Assembly (NCBI GenBank): GCA_001600875.1 | Contig: BCLD01000006.1 | Location: forward strand, 1,065,842-1,129,841 | Length of the DNA: 64,000 nt | Direction: 5' to 3' | DNA from: Solicoccozyma terricola | Taxonomy: Eukaryota; Basidiomycota; Tremellomycetes; Filobasidiales; Piskurozymaceae | In this document: one piece after another, positions 1 to 11,400 of the stretch | How positions within the stretch are numbered: the stretch's first letter is position 1 | Layout of the letters: each line of letters begins with the position of its first letter | Translations under genes and position numbers: made by a program | Notes under the pieces: model-generated | What the model saw: the letters and a program-made list of their open reading frames with translations, nothing else | Databases searched by the model: none | Told to the model about the DNA's origin: nothing

Positions 1-569
1 AGGTGAAGCCTCGACAGGACCAGCAGACGAAATTGCGTTTGCTGGTGTGATCGGACGATGGCCACTGATGATATGGAAGTGTGTGAGAGATGAGACGACA
101 CTTGATGTTGAACCAAACGAACTCACGATGGGGACCCAAATTTCCTTATGTTCCTTTCTATATCGTCCAAGATGTGTTGTTGCCACTCCAGCTCATCCAG
201 CTCATCCAACTCCTCCTCCTCCTCGGTTTCCTCATCCAGATCCTCGAGCCTTTCCTCATCCCATTCCGAGGCTTTCCCTTTCCCTTTCCTTTCCCTCCTT
301 TCCTCGGCAGTCTCCGTATCTATTCCGACCGTGTCCATTCCGACTTCCTCGTCGTTCGTGGTTGAGGTGTCCTCGTCGATCGTGGTTGAGAGAGGCCGTG
401 GTACACCTTCAGACCTTTGCGTATAAGGTGGCTGGACTCCCAACGGCCTCTCGCGGTCTTCAACAGGTCGATCTGTTTCAGAGTCTGGGATGACACTTGA
501 TCTCGGGCTGGATGATTGGGACTCTCTGTCGATACCGAGTTGTTTCAGGAATTTTCGGTGAGAAGTCAT
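1..569 (-). CDS. Uncharacterised acidic protein, 3' end beyond the window edge
   Basis: Two exons are visible: 569-127 and 64-1, joined by a 62-nt intron (65-126) with a GTGAGT donor and a CAG acceptor. The ATG at 569 has a CACC context and starts MTSHRKFLKQLGID. The reading frame is still open at base 1, so the C-terminus is missing. The first ~70 residues are Ser/Pro/Arg-rich. Residues ~95-145 are very acidic (Glu/Asp runs ending in DELDELEW) with a short basic KGKGKA patch. No family was recognised. A nuclear or regulatory role is only a guess from composition. The intron keeps frame (phase 2), which supports the model. Confidence 0.55.
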
Positions 570-578
570 GGTGACGAT

Positions 579-613
579 GGGTGGATGGGTGGATGGATGG
601 ATGGATGGATGGG
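579..613. repeat. GGAT-type microsatellite
   Basis: Tandem TGGA/TGGG tetranucleotides directly upstream of the ATG at 569. This is a simple repeat in the presumed 5' UTR of the left-edge gene. Confidence 0.8.
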
Positions 614-1710
614 TGGATTGGGGGAGGGAGGGAGAGTCGAGGGTCGAGAGATGTTTTTCGAGTGGAACCGATGGTGGCAAAGTGCCATCGAGAGAGGTTG
701 GTATGACGAAGGTCCGGGAACGTGTACTGTGCGAGCTGATAACCTCTGATCTATGTCGACCAGAGTATCCCGGTTCCGAAAGATGGAAGATGTATTAACA
801 ACATGAATCAGCACAAGTCTAGAGGAATACCGTACGATGCGAAGAAAAGAGCAGGAAATTTGGAGAGGGAGGATGACGAAGAGAATTGCGAGTGAAACAG
901 GCGAATGGGAACATGGATAAGAGAAGGATGAACGGTAGATGGTGATGAGAGCGAAGTGAAGATGCGTGGGTGTGGTAGTGATGCAGGAGAGGACAGGGAA
1001 GAAAAGACGATACTGACGTTGAAATTTTCACGCACGCGTTGACGACGGTGGACGACGATTCGTGGACGACGAGGACTCGGACGCGGATCTGTTCGAAACG
1101 TCAGTGAAGGGGTAGGAAGGGTGTATGTGTGATATGGAAGGGGTGTGGTAGGAGTGTGTGGTAGGAATTTGGTACGAATGTGGTAGGAATGTGGGAGAGA
1201 TATCTGGCAATAGGAAGGTAACGGACAGTGGGTCAGTACTGTCGTGTGCTGATCCTATCCGATGGGTAGTACCCCTGGTCGACAATGTCGACCTAAGTAA
1301 CTCTCGTCGGATCGGCTCTGACTAATATGCATGGTCCTGCGAATGTTGGTTTCAGACCTTGCCTTGATACGCCGGCGATATAATAGACTAGTGTTGGAGT
1401 AGAGCGACTTGGATAGCTAGTCCGATGGAGTCGACTGTAATGGTCGAACGTGAGAATAGAGGTATAGGTATAGATAGCTATGTCTCGCTGATTACAGGGT
1501 GAAAAGAGAAAGAGAGGGAACAAACAGCCTCAAGAANGGTCGCTTTATATATGGCTTTGGAGACAAGGGAAAGTGGCAAAAAGGGAGTCGANATGGTCGG
1601 GCGANGCCAGGNCGTTATTGANGGTGTGGNAATCACTAGNTGGGNTTGCAGGTCCGGCATCCCCGCGTCGTCAATGCCGCGTCGGCATTGCAGGTCTGGC
1701 GTTGACGGTC

Positions 1711-1735
1711 TGGCATTACCGGGTTGGTAATGCCA
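1711..1735. repeat. Perfect 10-bp inverted repeat (hairpin)
   Basis: TGGCATTACC, a 5-base loop, then GGTAATGCCA: a perfect 10-bp stem. It sits next to several imperfect GGTC(T/C)GGC copies and just after a run of N-containing bases (1537-1646). It could be a fragment of a small mobile element or simple secondary structure. No open frame is associated with it. Confidence 0.6.
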
Positions 1736-2949
1736 AATGAGGTTCGAGCTGGGCAACTAGGTTCGAGCTGCGCCGACTTGGTCGGGAATCCCCTTGATTC
1801 GTTACAAGTACATGGACCACAGACGTCGACCAGAGACGAACGGATACGGGAATAGAGACGTTTAGAGAGGAGTGAATGAGAGCGGTCATCGTTTTGTGTG
1901 GGTGAGAGGGGAGAGAATGAGAGGGAGGAAGAGAGGGGTCGCAAACGATGGGGAGACGGTCGAAGGATGAATAGGACGACGGACGTGATCGTTGATGCTC
2001 ACTTCGATAATGTTGCGCAGGCGACGGTACGACTGTGACGGGATGAATACTGCACTCAGTATGGACGGACACTCTCCACACTCTTGAGCAGGACTCACGT
2101 TTGACGACGTTGATGCTATCGATTGTATTGAAAATTTTCGATGTTGCTGATGCAGAAGAAGGGAAAGGGGGGAAATGAAAAGCTGCTACGAGCTCTAGTC
2201 CCCCCCTCCCCCAGACCCCCAATTCCCCAGTCCCTCAGTCCCGCAATCCCTCAATCCTTCTCGTGTCCCCACCTCATCACACACTTCAGCCCTACGATTC
2301 TTTAACGAAAAGCGGGGCCGGGTGTTTCCCCCCTCTGTAACGACCACCCGACATCCTCGTGTTCGCGGTAGACAATGGGTTTTCTTTGATCGAGAAGGGC
2401 GTAGGGGCGTCTTATCCCATTGTACATACGGTGGTTTCCTGATATCGGACGAGGCGGGTTGGGTTATCTTCCGCCGAGTCCGCAAGTTATGGTCCACTCA
2501 CCATATTCAAGACAGTGCATCCCGACCACGTCGGTGGGAGTTAAATCAATAGACAAGTGGGAGCGATTGCCGGTTGAAAGCGAGCAGCGAGGTATAGCAG
2601 CTTGCAGTCAGCGTGGTGTCAGGAGTTTCCCCTCAGCCAGGGCAGATGATCGACAACCACAGCACAGTCGCAGATCCTCCGCAGATCCATTTCTATTGAC
2701 TGTCGTCCAAAGGGCAGTCACCATCCCGATCGCCAGCACGTGATCGATCTATCGACTATTCCTGAAAGGGTCGTTTTGGCGCGAAAAGATTGTTCCGCCT
2801 ACCGGCGACAGAGGCATGGCGAGCATACATAGGTGCTCCTGCGTCTGCTTGTGCTAGTCTATACCTGTCCTATAAGCTATGGGATGTGGCACAGTACCAA
2901 GTCGAAGATTTTATGGCGATACATTGCAAAACCACGACTTCCCCTCCCC

Positions 2950-3649
2950 GATTTGCGTCCTATACAAAACTCGGTCACTTTTGAAGTTAGAGTTGGCTGC
3001 GTGTATCGCAGGGATGCCCCGCAGGAAGGAGCGCACGATCACCTCATCACGTTTGAGAACCATGCGCAAATCTTCATCTACGTCGCCTCCATGTTCACAT
3101 TCGCCCGAATCTTCCGCCATATATGGAACTCGGTCACTTTTGAACGGGACAGTTGTCTAACCTATCGCAGGGATACCCTGCAGTACCGCGGACAACCCCA
3201 TGCAAAACGCTTATTGCATCGTGTCCAAGAAACTTGGGTATAGCTTCTCCCGCCTCGACTTCATGTACAAGTCCTCCCGGAATAGCGCCCTATAGCGAAC
3301 TCGTTCTCTTTTGCAGTTAGAGTTTTATGCTTATATTGCAGGGATGCCGCAGAGAGAGACGCACAACTGCGTGCAAAAAGACCACCCGCATCATACCCAA
3401 AACCAACGGTAGAATTTTCGTCGGCGCCAGACCCCATGGAAAACCCCCCGGAAAAAATAAAATAAAATAAAGGGCAAAAAGAGGACGCATGCTCTCTTCC
3501 CGTGTGGTGACACTTGTCCCCGGATGCCGCCCGCTCATCCGGAAGGTAATCTTAATTCAGACGCGCTATCTCGTTTCAATCTTTTTTACTTTTGCGACCT
3601 TTAACACATTTTTGACCCTATTACATCGCCCTTTCGAGGTGCAATACGA

Positions 3650-3681
<32 letters not shown>

Positions 3682-4570
3682 GGTCCCTGCATAAGGATGA
3701 CAAGCTGTGACAGAAATGTTGCCTTTCGAGGCAAAATATTTTTATCTACTTGTCTCGTAGATATTCTTCAAGTTTTTTTTTTCCTCGCGGTGGCCGTGAG
3801 TGATGTCAGAGACATGGGGTGGAGGTTCTTTTGCATCAGAATGTGCCCCTCCCCTCTGGTCATCCCTGCGATACACGTAGACAACTCTCGCTTCGAAAGT
3901 GACCGAGTTCTATATAGGACCCAAATTTGTGAGGACGTGAAGAAGGGGTTGTTGGATTTGATCCGGTCGGGGGAGGGAAGATGTGTCTTGATCTTGCCCG
4001 TTTTCTACATGAGATTGTGCTCCCCGTCGTGGAGCATCCCTGCGATGTATTTATACATACCCAGCGTAAATAGTGACCGAGTTTGATATATCGCCCAACT
4101 TCGCGAGGACGTGAACAAGGGGTTGTTGGATTTGATCCGGTCGGGGAAAGGGAAAATGTGTCTAGATCTTGCCGGTTTTCGACATGAGATTGTGCCCCTC
4201 CCTGCTGAGCATCCCTGCGATGTACTTGTACATACCTAATGCAAAGAAGTGACCGAGTTCGATATAGGTCGTCATCCGAGAGGACGTGGAAAAGGGGTTG
4301 TTGGATTTGTACCGGCCTGGAAGACATGAACCGTGTCTTGGCTCTATCGGTTCTGTACATGAGATTGTTCCCCTCCCCAGGGAGCTTCTCTGCAGTATAC
4401 TTATACATACTCATTGCAAAAGAAGTAACCGAGTCCGGTATGTAGGTACGGGTCCCAAATCCGCGATAACTTGAAACTGGGGTAAATGACTTTCGATTCG
4501 GCATGGAAATGAGAAACTGCACTCCCATGCTTGAAGGTGTGAAGGGAGAGTGTGCTCCTCCACGGTGATC
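2950..4570. repeat. Inverted arrays of a ~160-177 bp repeat around U6
   Basis: Three left copies (cores at about 2968, 3127 and 3297) lie on the plus strand. At least four right copies (cores at about 3898, 4071, 4248 and 4424) lie on the minus strand; spacing of the right copies is 173-177 bp. A further degenerate copy may end near 4590. Each unit, read in its own sense, has a TATA-like TATA(C/T)A/CTATATAG box, then GAACTCGGTCACTTT, then about 30 nt later ATCGCAGGGATG. The right copies also share about 140 bp upstream of the TATA-like box. Frames inside the array shift between copies, so coding is unlikely. Confidence 0.75.
3626..3743 (+). ncRNA. SNR6: U6 spliceosomal snRNA
   Basis: The sequence contains the U6 hallmarks in order. 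AATTGGAACGAT leads into the ACAGAGA box (3665-3671), which pairs with 5' splice sites. GATTAGC carries the catalytic AGC triad (3677-3679). Then comes the internal stem-loop region TCCCTGCATAAGGATGAC. A UUCG-capped 5' stem-loop is possible near 3628-3641. The 3' part has an added hairpin TTGCCT-TTCG-AGGCAA (3719-3734) followed by a T5 run (3739-3743) that fits a Pol III terminator. The 5' end is estimated, not determined. No mRNA-type intron interrupts the conserved core, unlike in some other fungal U6 genes. Confidence 0.93.
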
Positions 4571-4579
4571 GTCTCTGCC

Positions 4580-5371
4580 ACATCTTTCTTTAGACTACCT
4601 ACTGATGGGAATTTTGCATCACCGGATGGGAGGGGATGTAATGAATGTAACTACGACCGAACTATCACGTTTTGGACCTCCTAACACTAGGGCAAAAAAG
4701 TCTCAATTGCAATCCAGAGGTGGTATTGTATTCGCAGTTGTATATGAACTCAATACGCCTCACCATTAAATCCCAATAATCCTGACGGGGGAAGGCATTC
4801 CGAAACCATCACTAAACGGTCACGATGGTGCGGGCGTATTATCATCTGAACCTTTTGTTTTGTTTTGCGTCTTAAAATGTATTCAGCGAGTGACTTTCTA
4901 CTACCGAGGTCCATCTCCCTGCGTCTGGGAGTTGAAAGTGACGGAGATATGCAACGTAGGGCCATGACGAGGCAGTGACATGTGAGGAATGTCATCGAGG
5001 TTTGGACACCGCCCACGCCGGCGTGGAGTTGGTTCACCGACCTCCCTTATTGGCCACGCGGGGTACTGTGGGTGCAACTGACACTGTTGCACTGCGGTAC
5101 GGACACTTGTCATTGACACGAAAGACTCTTTGCTTGTGGAAGGTAGGTGGTCGCTACCGATGTCCCACTTCCACCGAGGATTGATTGTTGAATTCGCCAC
5201 CCAAACCATGATGACGTGTATTCCGTAGAATCAACATCAACATCGACCACCACTCAACAACATCCATCCCCACCCCCGCGATTCATCCACCACTCGACGT
5301 CATGTTCACATAGCCAAAGCGGCTGAAGACCCACACACCAACTCGACCCCTCCGGTTCATCCGCCTCCACC
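4580..5371. other. Intergenic, 5' flank of the NIMA-type kinase gene
   Basis: No supported gene. Open frames here lack codon bias, splice partners or motifs. The part nearest 5371 is CA/CCACC-rich, typical of a 5' leader in this window. Confidence 0.5.
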
Positions 5372-8009
5372 ATGTCTTCCACCACCACTTCGCGCAAATC
5401 CATCGGCCTCGACACTTATGGCCCGGTGACCAACCTCAACCGATACCAAATTCTCAGCGTCATCGGCAAAGGAAGCTTTGGAGTGATTCACAAGGTGGTG
5501 CGGAAGGAAGATAACTTGGTGAGCTGAGGGTGGTGTGCGTCCAAGATAATGTTTCTCGAACCGACCATCGCGACATGTCAGATATGCGCTCTCAAGGAAT
5601 TGGATTACTCCAAGATGCCACCAAAGGATCGCAAGCAGATGCTTCAGGAGGTGTGAGTGCATGGGACGTGTTATTAACTCGACGTGAACCTGATTTACTT
5701 CCCCCCACCCCCAGCTCCATCCTCGACTCGTTACACCATGAGAATGTCGTCCAACTCATCGACAAGATCCTCGACAAGGGCCAACAGAAGTTATACATCG
5801 TCATGGAAGTGAGACCAGTTGCTCCGTGACGCCCTCGCATCACATCCACTGACAAACACATTCCCATCCCCCATTACAGTACTGCGGCGGTGGAGACCTC
5901 TCCACTATCATCTCCCTCGCCAAACGACAAGGCAAATCCATTCCCGAGACCAAAATTTGGAGTATCTTTGTTCAGCTTGTTTTGGCGTTACATCATTGCC
6001 ACTGGCCGGAAGAGCGATCGATCTCGTCTTCGGAGAGTGATGGATCGATGGGAGTAGCGTCAGTAGCACCATCGAGGAAGATGGTGGGAGCGGGTCAGGT
6101 GTTGCATAGAGATTTAAAGCCGGAAAACAGTGAGTCAGCGCCGTTGCCCACCCATCGGCCCACCATTTCGCGTCTCCCGCTGACGACGTGAGTGTCAGTC
6201 TTTCTCACCGATACAAAAGAGATCGTCAAGCTGGGTGATTTCGGTCTCAGTAAGAACCTAGGTAGTAACGCGTTCACCGATACCTACGTTGGGGTGAGTG
6301 TTGTCAATGCGCGGATGCATAGCCCCCCCAGGCTGACGTTTGGAGACTCGCTATCAGACCCCACTTTACATGCCACCCGAGATCCTTCAAGAGAATAGGT
6401 ACGATACGAAATCCGACATTTGGAGTCTTGGTTGTTTGATCTTTGAGCTTTGCACATTGTCGTGAGTGTTGCGCGCAGGAAAACCAAACGACGTGGTGAA
6501 ATGTTAATCCAAGGTGAATACTCCACAGCTCCCCATTCTCCGAAGCCCGCACCCAACCGGAGCTCCTCACAAAGGTTAACAGCGGAAGGATTCCACCTCT
6601 TCCCGCTCATATATCCAAGGAACTGAGGGAGATTATCAAGAGCATGTTGCACTTGCAGGTGAGGATGTGTCGAATTACTAATAAACGCTCCACGCTGAAG
6701 ATTCCTGGCCATCCCGACTAGCCATCTCGTCGACCCTCAACGACGGACCTGCTGAGTGGGTCAGAGTTGAGAATACATCTTCGAGTACATCATCTAAACG
6801 TCAAGTGAGTGGGTTGTACCCAACGCGCCCCCCCCCCCCCCTTCTCTGACGATTAACTCCGCAGAGCGAATCAAATGATCTTGAAGAAACGCGCCATCGA
6901 CGAGCGAGAGCTCAGTCTCCTCACCAAAGAAGCCGCAATCGACGAACGCTATAGACAACTCGAACAGCGTGAACTTGACATCGCTCAACGTCAACAACAG
7001 CTCGAGATCGACCTCGCTCAAGCTCAGGCTTGGTACGAGCAGTTCCAGAACGACAAGGCGGTTTTGGAGATCGCCAAGGCGAGGATGTCGGGATCGAACT
7101 CCAAGACGACGGGGTCAGCCCGTCTTTCAGAGGCTGGTCCGGACCTGCTGGCATCTCCGTCGGTGCAGGCAAGTAGACGTGAGTGTCGATGGTGCTTGTG
7201 ACAATGTCCCCCCCCCCCCCCCCCCGCTGACGACATCGTCTGACAGTCCCAAGACGATCCACTCAAGCTTCACGACCAGCTCTCGGAGACGCATCGTAGG
7301 TCTCGCGTCCTCTCATCACGCTGGCATCGCACTGACCCCGCGCCTTTCCAGAACATCCACCAACTCCAACACCACCTCATACAACGACACTCCATCCAAA
7401 GTCCCGGTTCTCACCCCATCTCGCACTCTTCACAAAGCACGCTCTCTCTCCAACCTCGCACAGGAAAACCGCTCGCCGGAACCGATGGACCTTAGCACGC
7501 CTTACAAGCAGCATCCATATCGCGCTAGCGTAAGCAGTCCGAGCGACCTCCGCGGCAAGCTGGAAGCCGCACAACGTCAGACCGCGCGCATGTCTCTCAA
7601 CCCCGCCCGACCTCCTCTCCATCATGCGGCCACAACAATCGAAGCAACACAACCGACCCGCCCTCAAATTACCTCCACCCACTCGTTCTCCTACCTAGGA
7701 ACCCCGGCTAAATGGTCAGCCAACGATCCAGACGCACCCAGCCCATTTATCAAACGCGATCCTGCGCCGCCTCCGCCGCCGCCTCCCCAAGCCAACTCCA
7801 ACGACGATCGGCAGCCGCGCGGCAACTACCTCAAACGGCCATCTGCAGGCGGACCGTCCGACCTTCGAAGACTCGCCACTATGGCCAACGCTCGCGGGGC
7901 GACGACTGGACGAAGTACGGAGCGCATCGTTCAAGAGTGCGTCTCACCTTTGCGCAGTAGAGCAGCTCTGGCTCAACAAGACGCAATGCGAGCCATGGGT
8001 AGCGATTGA
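5372..8009 (+). CDS. KIN3: NIMA-related serine/threonine kinase (NimA/Kin3/Fin1 type)
   Basis: Eleven exons: 5372-5518, 5582-5652, 5715-5808, 5880-6129, 6199-6293, 6358-6461, 6529-6658, 6722-6804, 6865-7178, 7247-7295, 7352-8009; 664 aa. Start context is CCACCATG. The kinase domain is N-terminal: glycine loop GKGSFG (32-37), ATP lysine K54 (ICALK), HRDLKPEN (180-187, catalytic D182), DFG (201-203), then GTPLYMPPE and SDIWSLGC. These are Nek-family signatures. A Ser-rich insert of about 30 residues precedes HRD. Residues ~325-400 form a charged coiled coil, as in NimA/Nek2. The Ser/Pro-rich tail includes a poly-Pro run. The family promotes mitotic entry and spindle-pole events. Exon 8 uses a TAG acceptor at 6721 that gives the expected RRPSTTDLL. 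Two introns carry poly-C tracts. Confidence 0.92.
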
Positions 8010-8486
8010 TGTGTTGTAATTGTATGTACATCCGCCGAGACAAGTCTGATGTATGCTCGACATGGCTATGGTTTTGAGAACTCGCGGCGATTATGGAATA
8101 CATCGGTGGGTGGTCCTTGTGTTATGAGTGCCGTGGCTATAATGGCCGCATGCAATGTTGCGTCTTTCAAGCATCTCGTTATGCCATATCCCTTGCATCG
8201 GTCGATATCGCGTTTGAAAATGAGGATAGCCATTTGATTGCGTTCGTCCGACCGCAGGGTGCACTGAAGCGGGAGCGACAAGATGACCGTTGATGGTCTA
8301 CAATAAGATGTAACTCCCGGCTCCCACTTTCCTGTAATGCATATGCTTGGAAACAAATACTACCCGCCGAGAGCAACGATACGGACAGGCTCAGGATTCT
8401 GCCCAATTCGCAGTTGGGAGACAAAAGGTAATGCTATATCCCATGAGACGATAGGCCACGTAATAACCCGCATCTACCTACCGCAT
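8010..8486. other. Intergenic between convergent kinase and HEL2 3' ends
   Basis: 477 bp without a supported gene. It should hold the 3' UTRs and terminators of the two converging genes. No structured RNA or repeat was recognised. Confidence 0.5.
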
Positions 8487-11400
8487 CTACCTCCCACTAA
8501 CACTAAACAACACCTCCTTCTTGTTCTTCTTCTTCGTCGCTGGCCTAACTTCTTCCGTCGTCGCAGACGACCCGCCTTCTTCCGGACCCCCGCCCCCACC
8601 CCAAGTATTGGTAGATGGCGATGTAACGCTCTCGCCTGCGATCCTACGAATACTTTCCTGCCTCGCATTACCAGAGAACAACGCCTTTTTTTCCTCCTTT
8701 GTCAATCCCTTGCCACTCGATTGCGGGAGGCTTGGGAATGCTCTGGTGGAGACAGCCGTGGGCTTCGAGGTAACCGGATAATTGACGGATCGAGGTTGCG
8801 GCGGCATGGTGACCAGCGGCATGGCCACCGTCGTGGCAGCGCGATTTGCCCAACCAGTCGCCGGAGCAGCTGCAGTTGACTTTTTCGACGACCCAGGTCC
8901 CAAAGCAGGAAAGGCCGATGTAGCACCCGGTACCGCACGTCCGTTCACACCTGTCGTCGCATTGGCAGGACGAGAGGAAGGCCCCGACGTTGCAGCACGT
9001 TCCACACGATCCCATAGGTGGGAGGACGAGGTCTGCGTGGCTCGCTTCGCGTTGAGGACTTTTCCAGACGCGATACCAGAGTACTCTGTGCCGACGGACG
9101 TAGGTGGGCCACCGAGAGATGGGAATTCGTTTTGTCTCTGTGGTGGGAAATGGTCAGCACTGATCACAACACTGGCGGGCGTTTGCACACTCACATCCAC
9201 CTTGAACGCATTCACCGCAGAGTAAATCGCCTGCTTCTTCCCCTCGTCGTCATTCATCAGTGAAGCAATCTCGCGGACGACCTTGAGGGTAGCATCGGTA
9301 TCCCGCTCCAACACGCTGTACACCGTGTCCACCATATCTTTTGCACCGGATTCATTGTTTCTAAACGAGCGGATCGAGTGGCGGAAAGATGATAGTTTTG
9401 TTTCAGAGAAATCGACCATCGCGGCGACTCGGCCGAGGAGGTCGGCATGGCGGCTGTGGGAGGGGGTTCAGTTTGTGCAAATGCCCAACGGAGCCACGGC
9501 CACCCCTACTCACGCCGCAGTCCTCTCATCGACATCCTCTCGTGGCGTTGATGTGCCACTTCTTGGCTTCCCCTGCCCACTTGCTGGCCGACTGAGGTCA
9601 TTCTCCGACTGCTCCGCCGTCAACGTTCCACCAAATCCAGCCCTCCTGTTCGCTCCAGTAACGGGCTGCGCAAGCTGCTGAGTCTGAATCGGCTCACGAG
9701 ACTCTCGCGTTCTGCGCTGGGTGGAAAACTGATGCAAAGGTTCCGGTTGACGTCGACTTGGACCTGCGCCGTTTCCGTTCCCAGCCCCTGATCGACGCAG
9801 ATCCGGCTCTGGTGGGATCAGAGAATAGTTTGCAGGTATCGATCCCATGAAATCGAGGTTTACTTGACGTGCTTGATATTTGTCTTTGGAGGACATGGAT
9901 GATCGGTGCTGTGTGAGAGGGAAGGCGGGTCAATCGTGACGCTGCGGCACGTGCAAAGAATTTCCGTGCCTCACCTCAGCCATCATATGCGCTCTCCAGT
10001 CGATTTCGCTCCCAAACACGACGAATTTCTTCTCCAGGCACTCCTTTTCGGTACATGGGAAATGTGCTTGGCTGTGAAAGGCAAGGTCATCAATACGAGT
10101 CAGCGGTAGGCACACCATTACCACCCACGTGAAATGCTGTTCGAGCTTGGGGTAATTCAAGAAGCTATGTGGTGCGTTAGTTGGTGCTCGCCCAATCCCA
10201 CGTACGCGGCAGCACTCACTACAACCCCCGTTCTCCATTATTTTTGCAGACAAAACACTCCTCATGCCGCGTCCTCATATGCTTGAACAGCTCGTCGGAT
10301 GAAAAGAAGGCATCGTGGCAGAACTATGGGCGAAACGTATCAGTATCCCGACGAGTACCGCCTACGAAAGCCAACCCTGCGACCCCTCACCTCGCACATG
10401 GGATGAGGCTCTCCCCATTTAGAGACCATCTCCTCTTCAGCTTTACCACGCGGTATAGGCTTACGTTGACCCCGCTTCAATTGAGATGGATCATGCAGAG
10501 CGAGAAGATGAGGTGGGTAGAGGATTTGTTCGTGTGCGAAGCGAGAAAGTTGACGACGGCATAGGTTGCTGTGCAGAGGGATGGGTCAACGTCGTCGTCC
10601 AGGACTTTCCATCGCGGAGAAAATTCTCACCACAACACACTACCATGCGCTGCCAGGGTATGTTTTTCCAACCCATCCCATCCAGCAGCCATGAATGAAC
10701 ACGTCGGACTCGGACAATTGAACCTCAACAACAGCAGCGTTTCCTCCATCTGCGGAGTGACTATCCTTCAATCTTCAAGCCGTCGCACGCCAATCCGTAC
10801 CAAACTCACCATCTCAGCACTCTCAAAGACCACACCGAGCTTGTCATCGTGATATGGATAACGCGATAGATCCAATGACCCGGGTGGTAACCCAACCGAA
10901 GGATCTGATTCGACGGGGAATTCGACAGTAGCTGATGTTGTAAAGAGGATGGATGGATTGGGGGTCTAGTGGTGGGGGGGATAGGAGATGTTGGACCATC
11001 ATAATAACAGAAGAGGATGGTAAATGGGGCTCACCTTGCAAAATGTACAATCGATTTTCCTGGCAAGGTAGACGTTACGAGACAAGTCGATCCGGCAGTC
11101 AGCTTTTCAAATTTGTCTCATATCATTTGTCAAGGTCTACTCACTTGTAAAAGACGCGTAGACGAATAGCACACACGCTGTTCAACACGACGAACAATGG
11201 TAAGAGTCAGTCGTATTCCCAGCATTTATTGCGTTTGCGGAAATCGATCTCGTGTAACAAGTGGAGAGGGGAAGATAGTCTGTTCGCCTCGTGAAGAGAG
11301 AAGAGTTGAATCGAAAAGAAAAGAAAAGATTCGAAGAGAGAAGAAAGGAATGCTCGCTTCGCTCGCGAAGACGGAAACGACGAGTGCTCGCTGCGCTCGC

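Larger units (their letters stand above)
570..2949. other. Gene-poor stretch, no supported gene
   Basis: No exon chain or conserved protein motif could be built on either strand. The left end is the 5' flank of the truncated gene and includes a GGAT-type microsatellite (~579-613). Scattered single N bases at 1537-1646 show poor consensus quality. A hairpin lies at 1711-1735. The right end grades into the repeat array around U6. Confidence 0.5.

Noticed and set aside
3860..4528. 222-codon minus-strand open frame with repeated peptides such as YIELGHF/YIKLGHY
   Set aside because: It is produced by reading through the ~175-bp repeat copies. Copies shift frame relative to each other, it has no splice structure, and nucleotide blocks rather than protein are conserved.
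10935..11034. Apparent one-base frameshift in HEL2 between exons 3 and 4
   Set aside because: It disappears when the TAG acceptor at 10966-10969 is used instead of the nearer CAG. The extra residues match the family.
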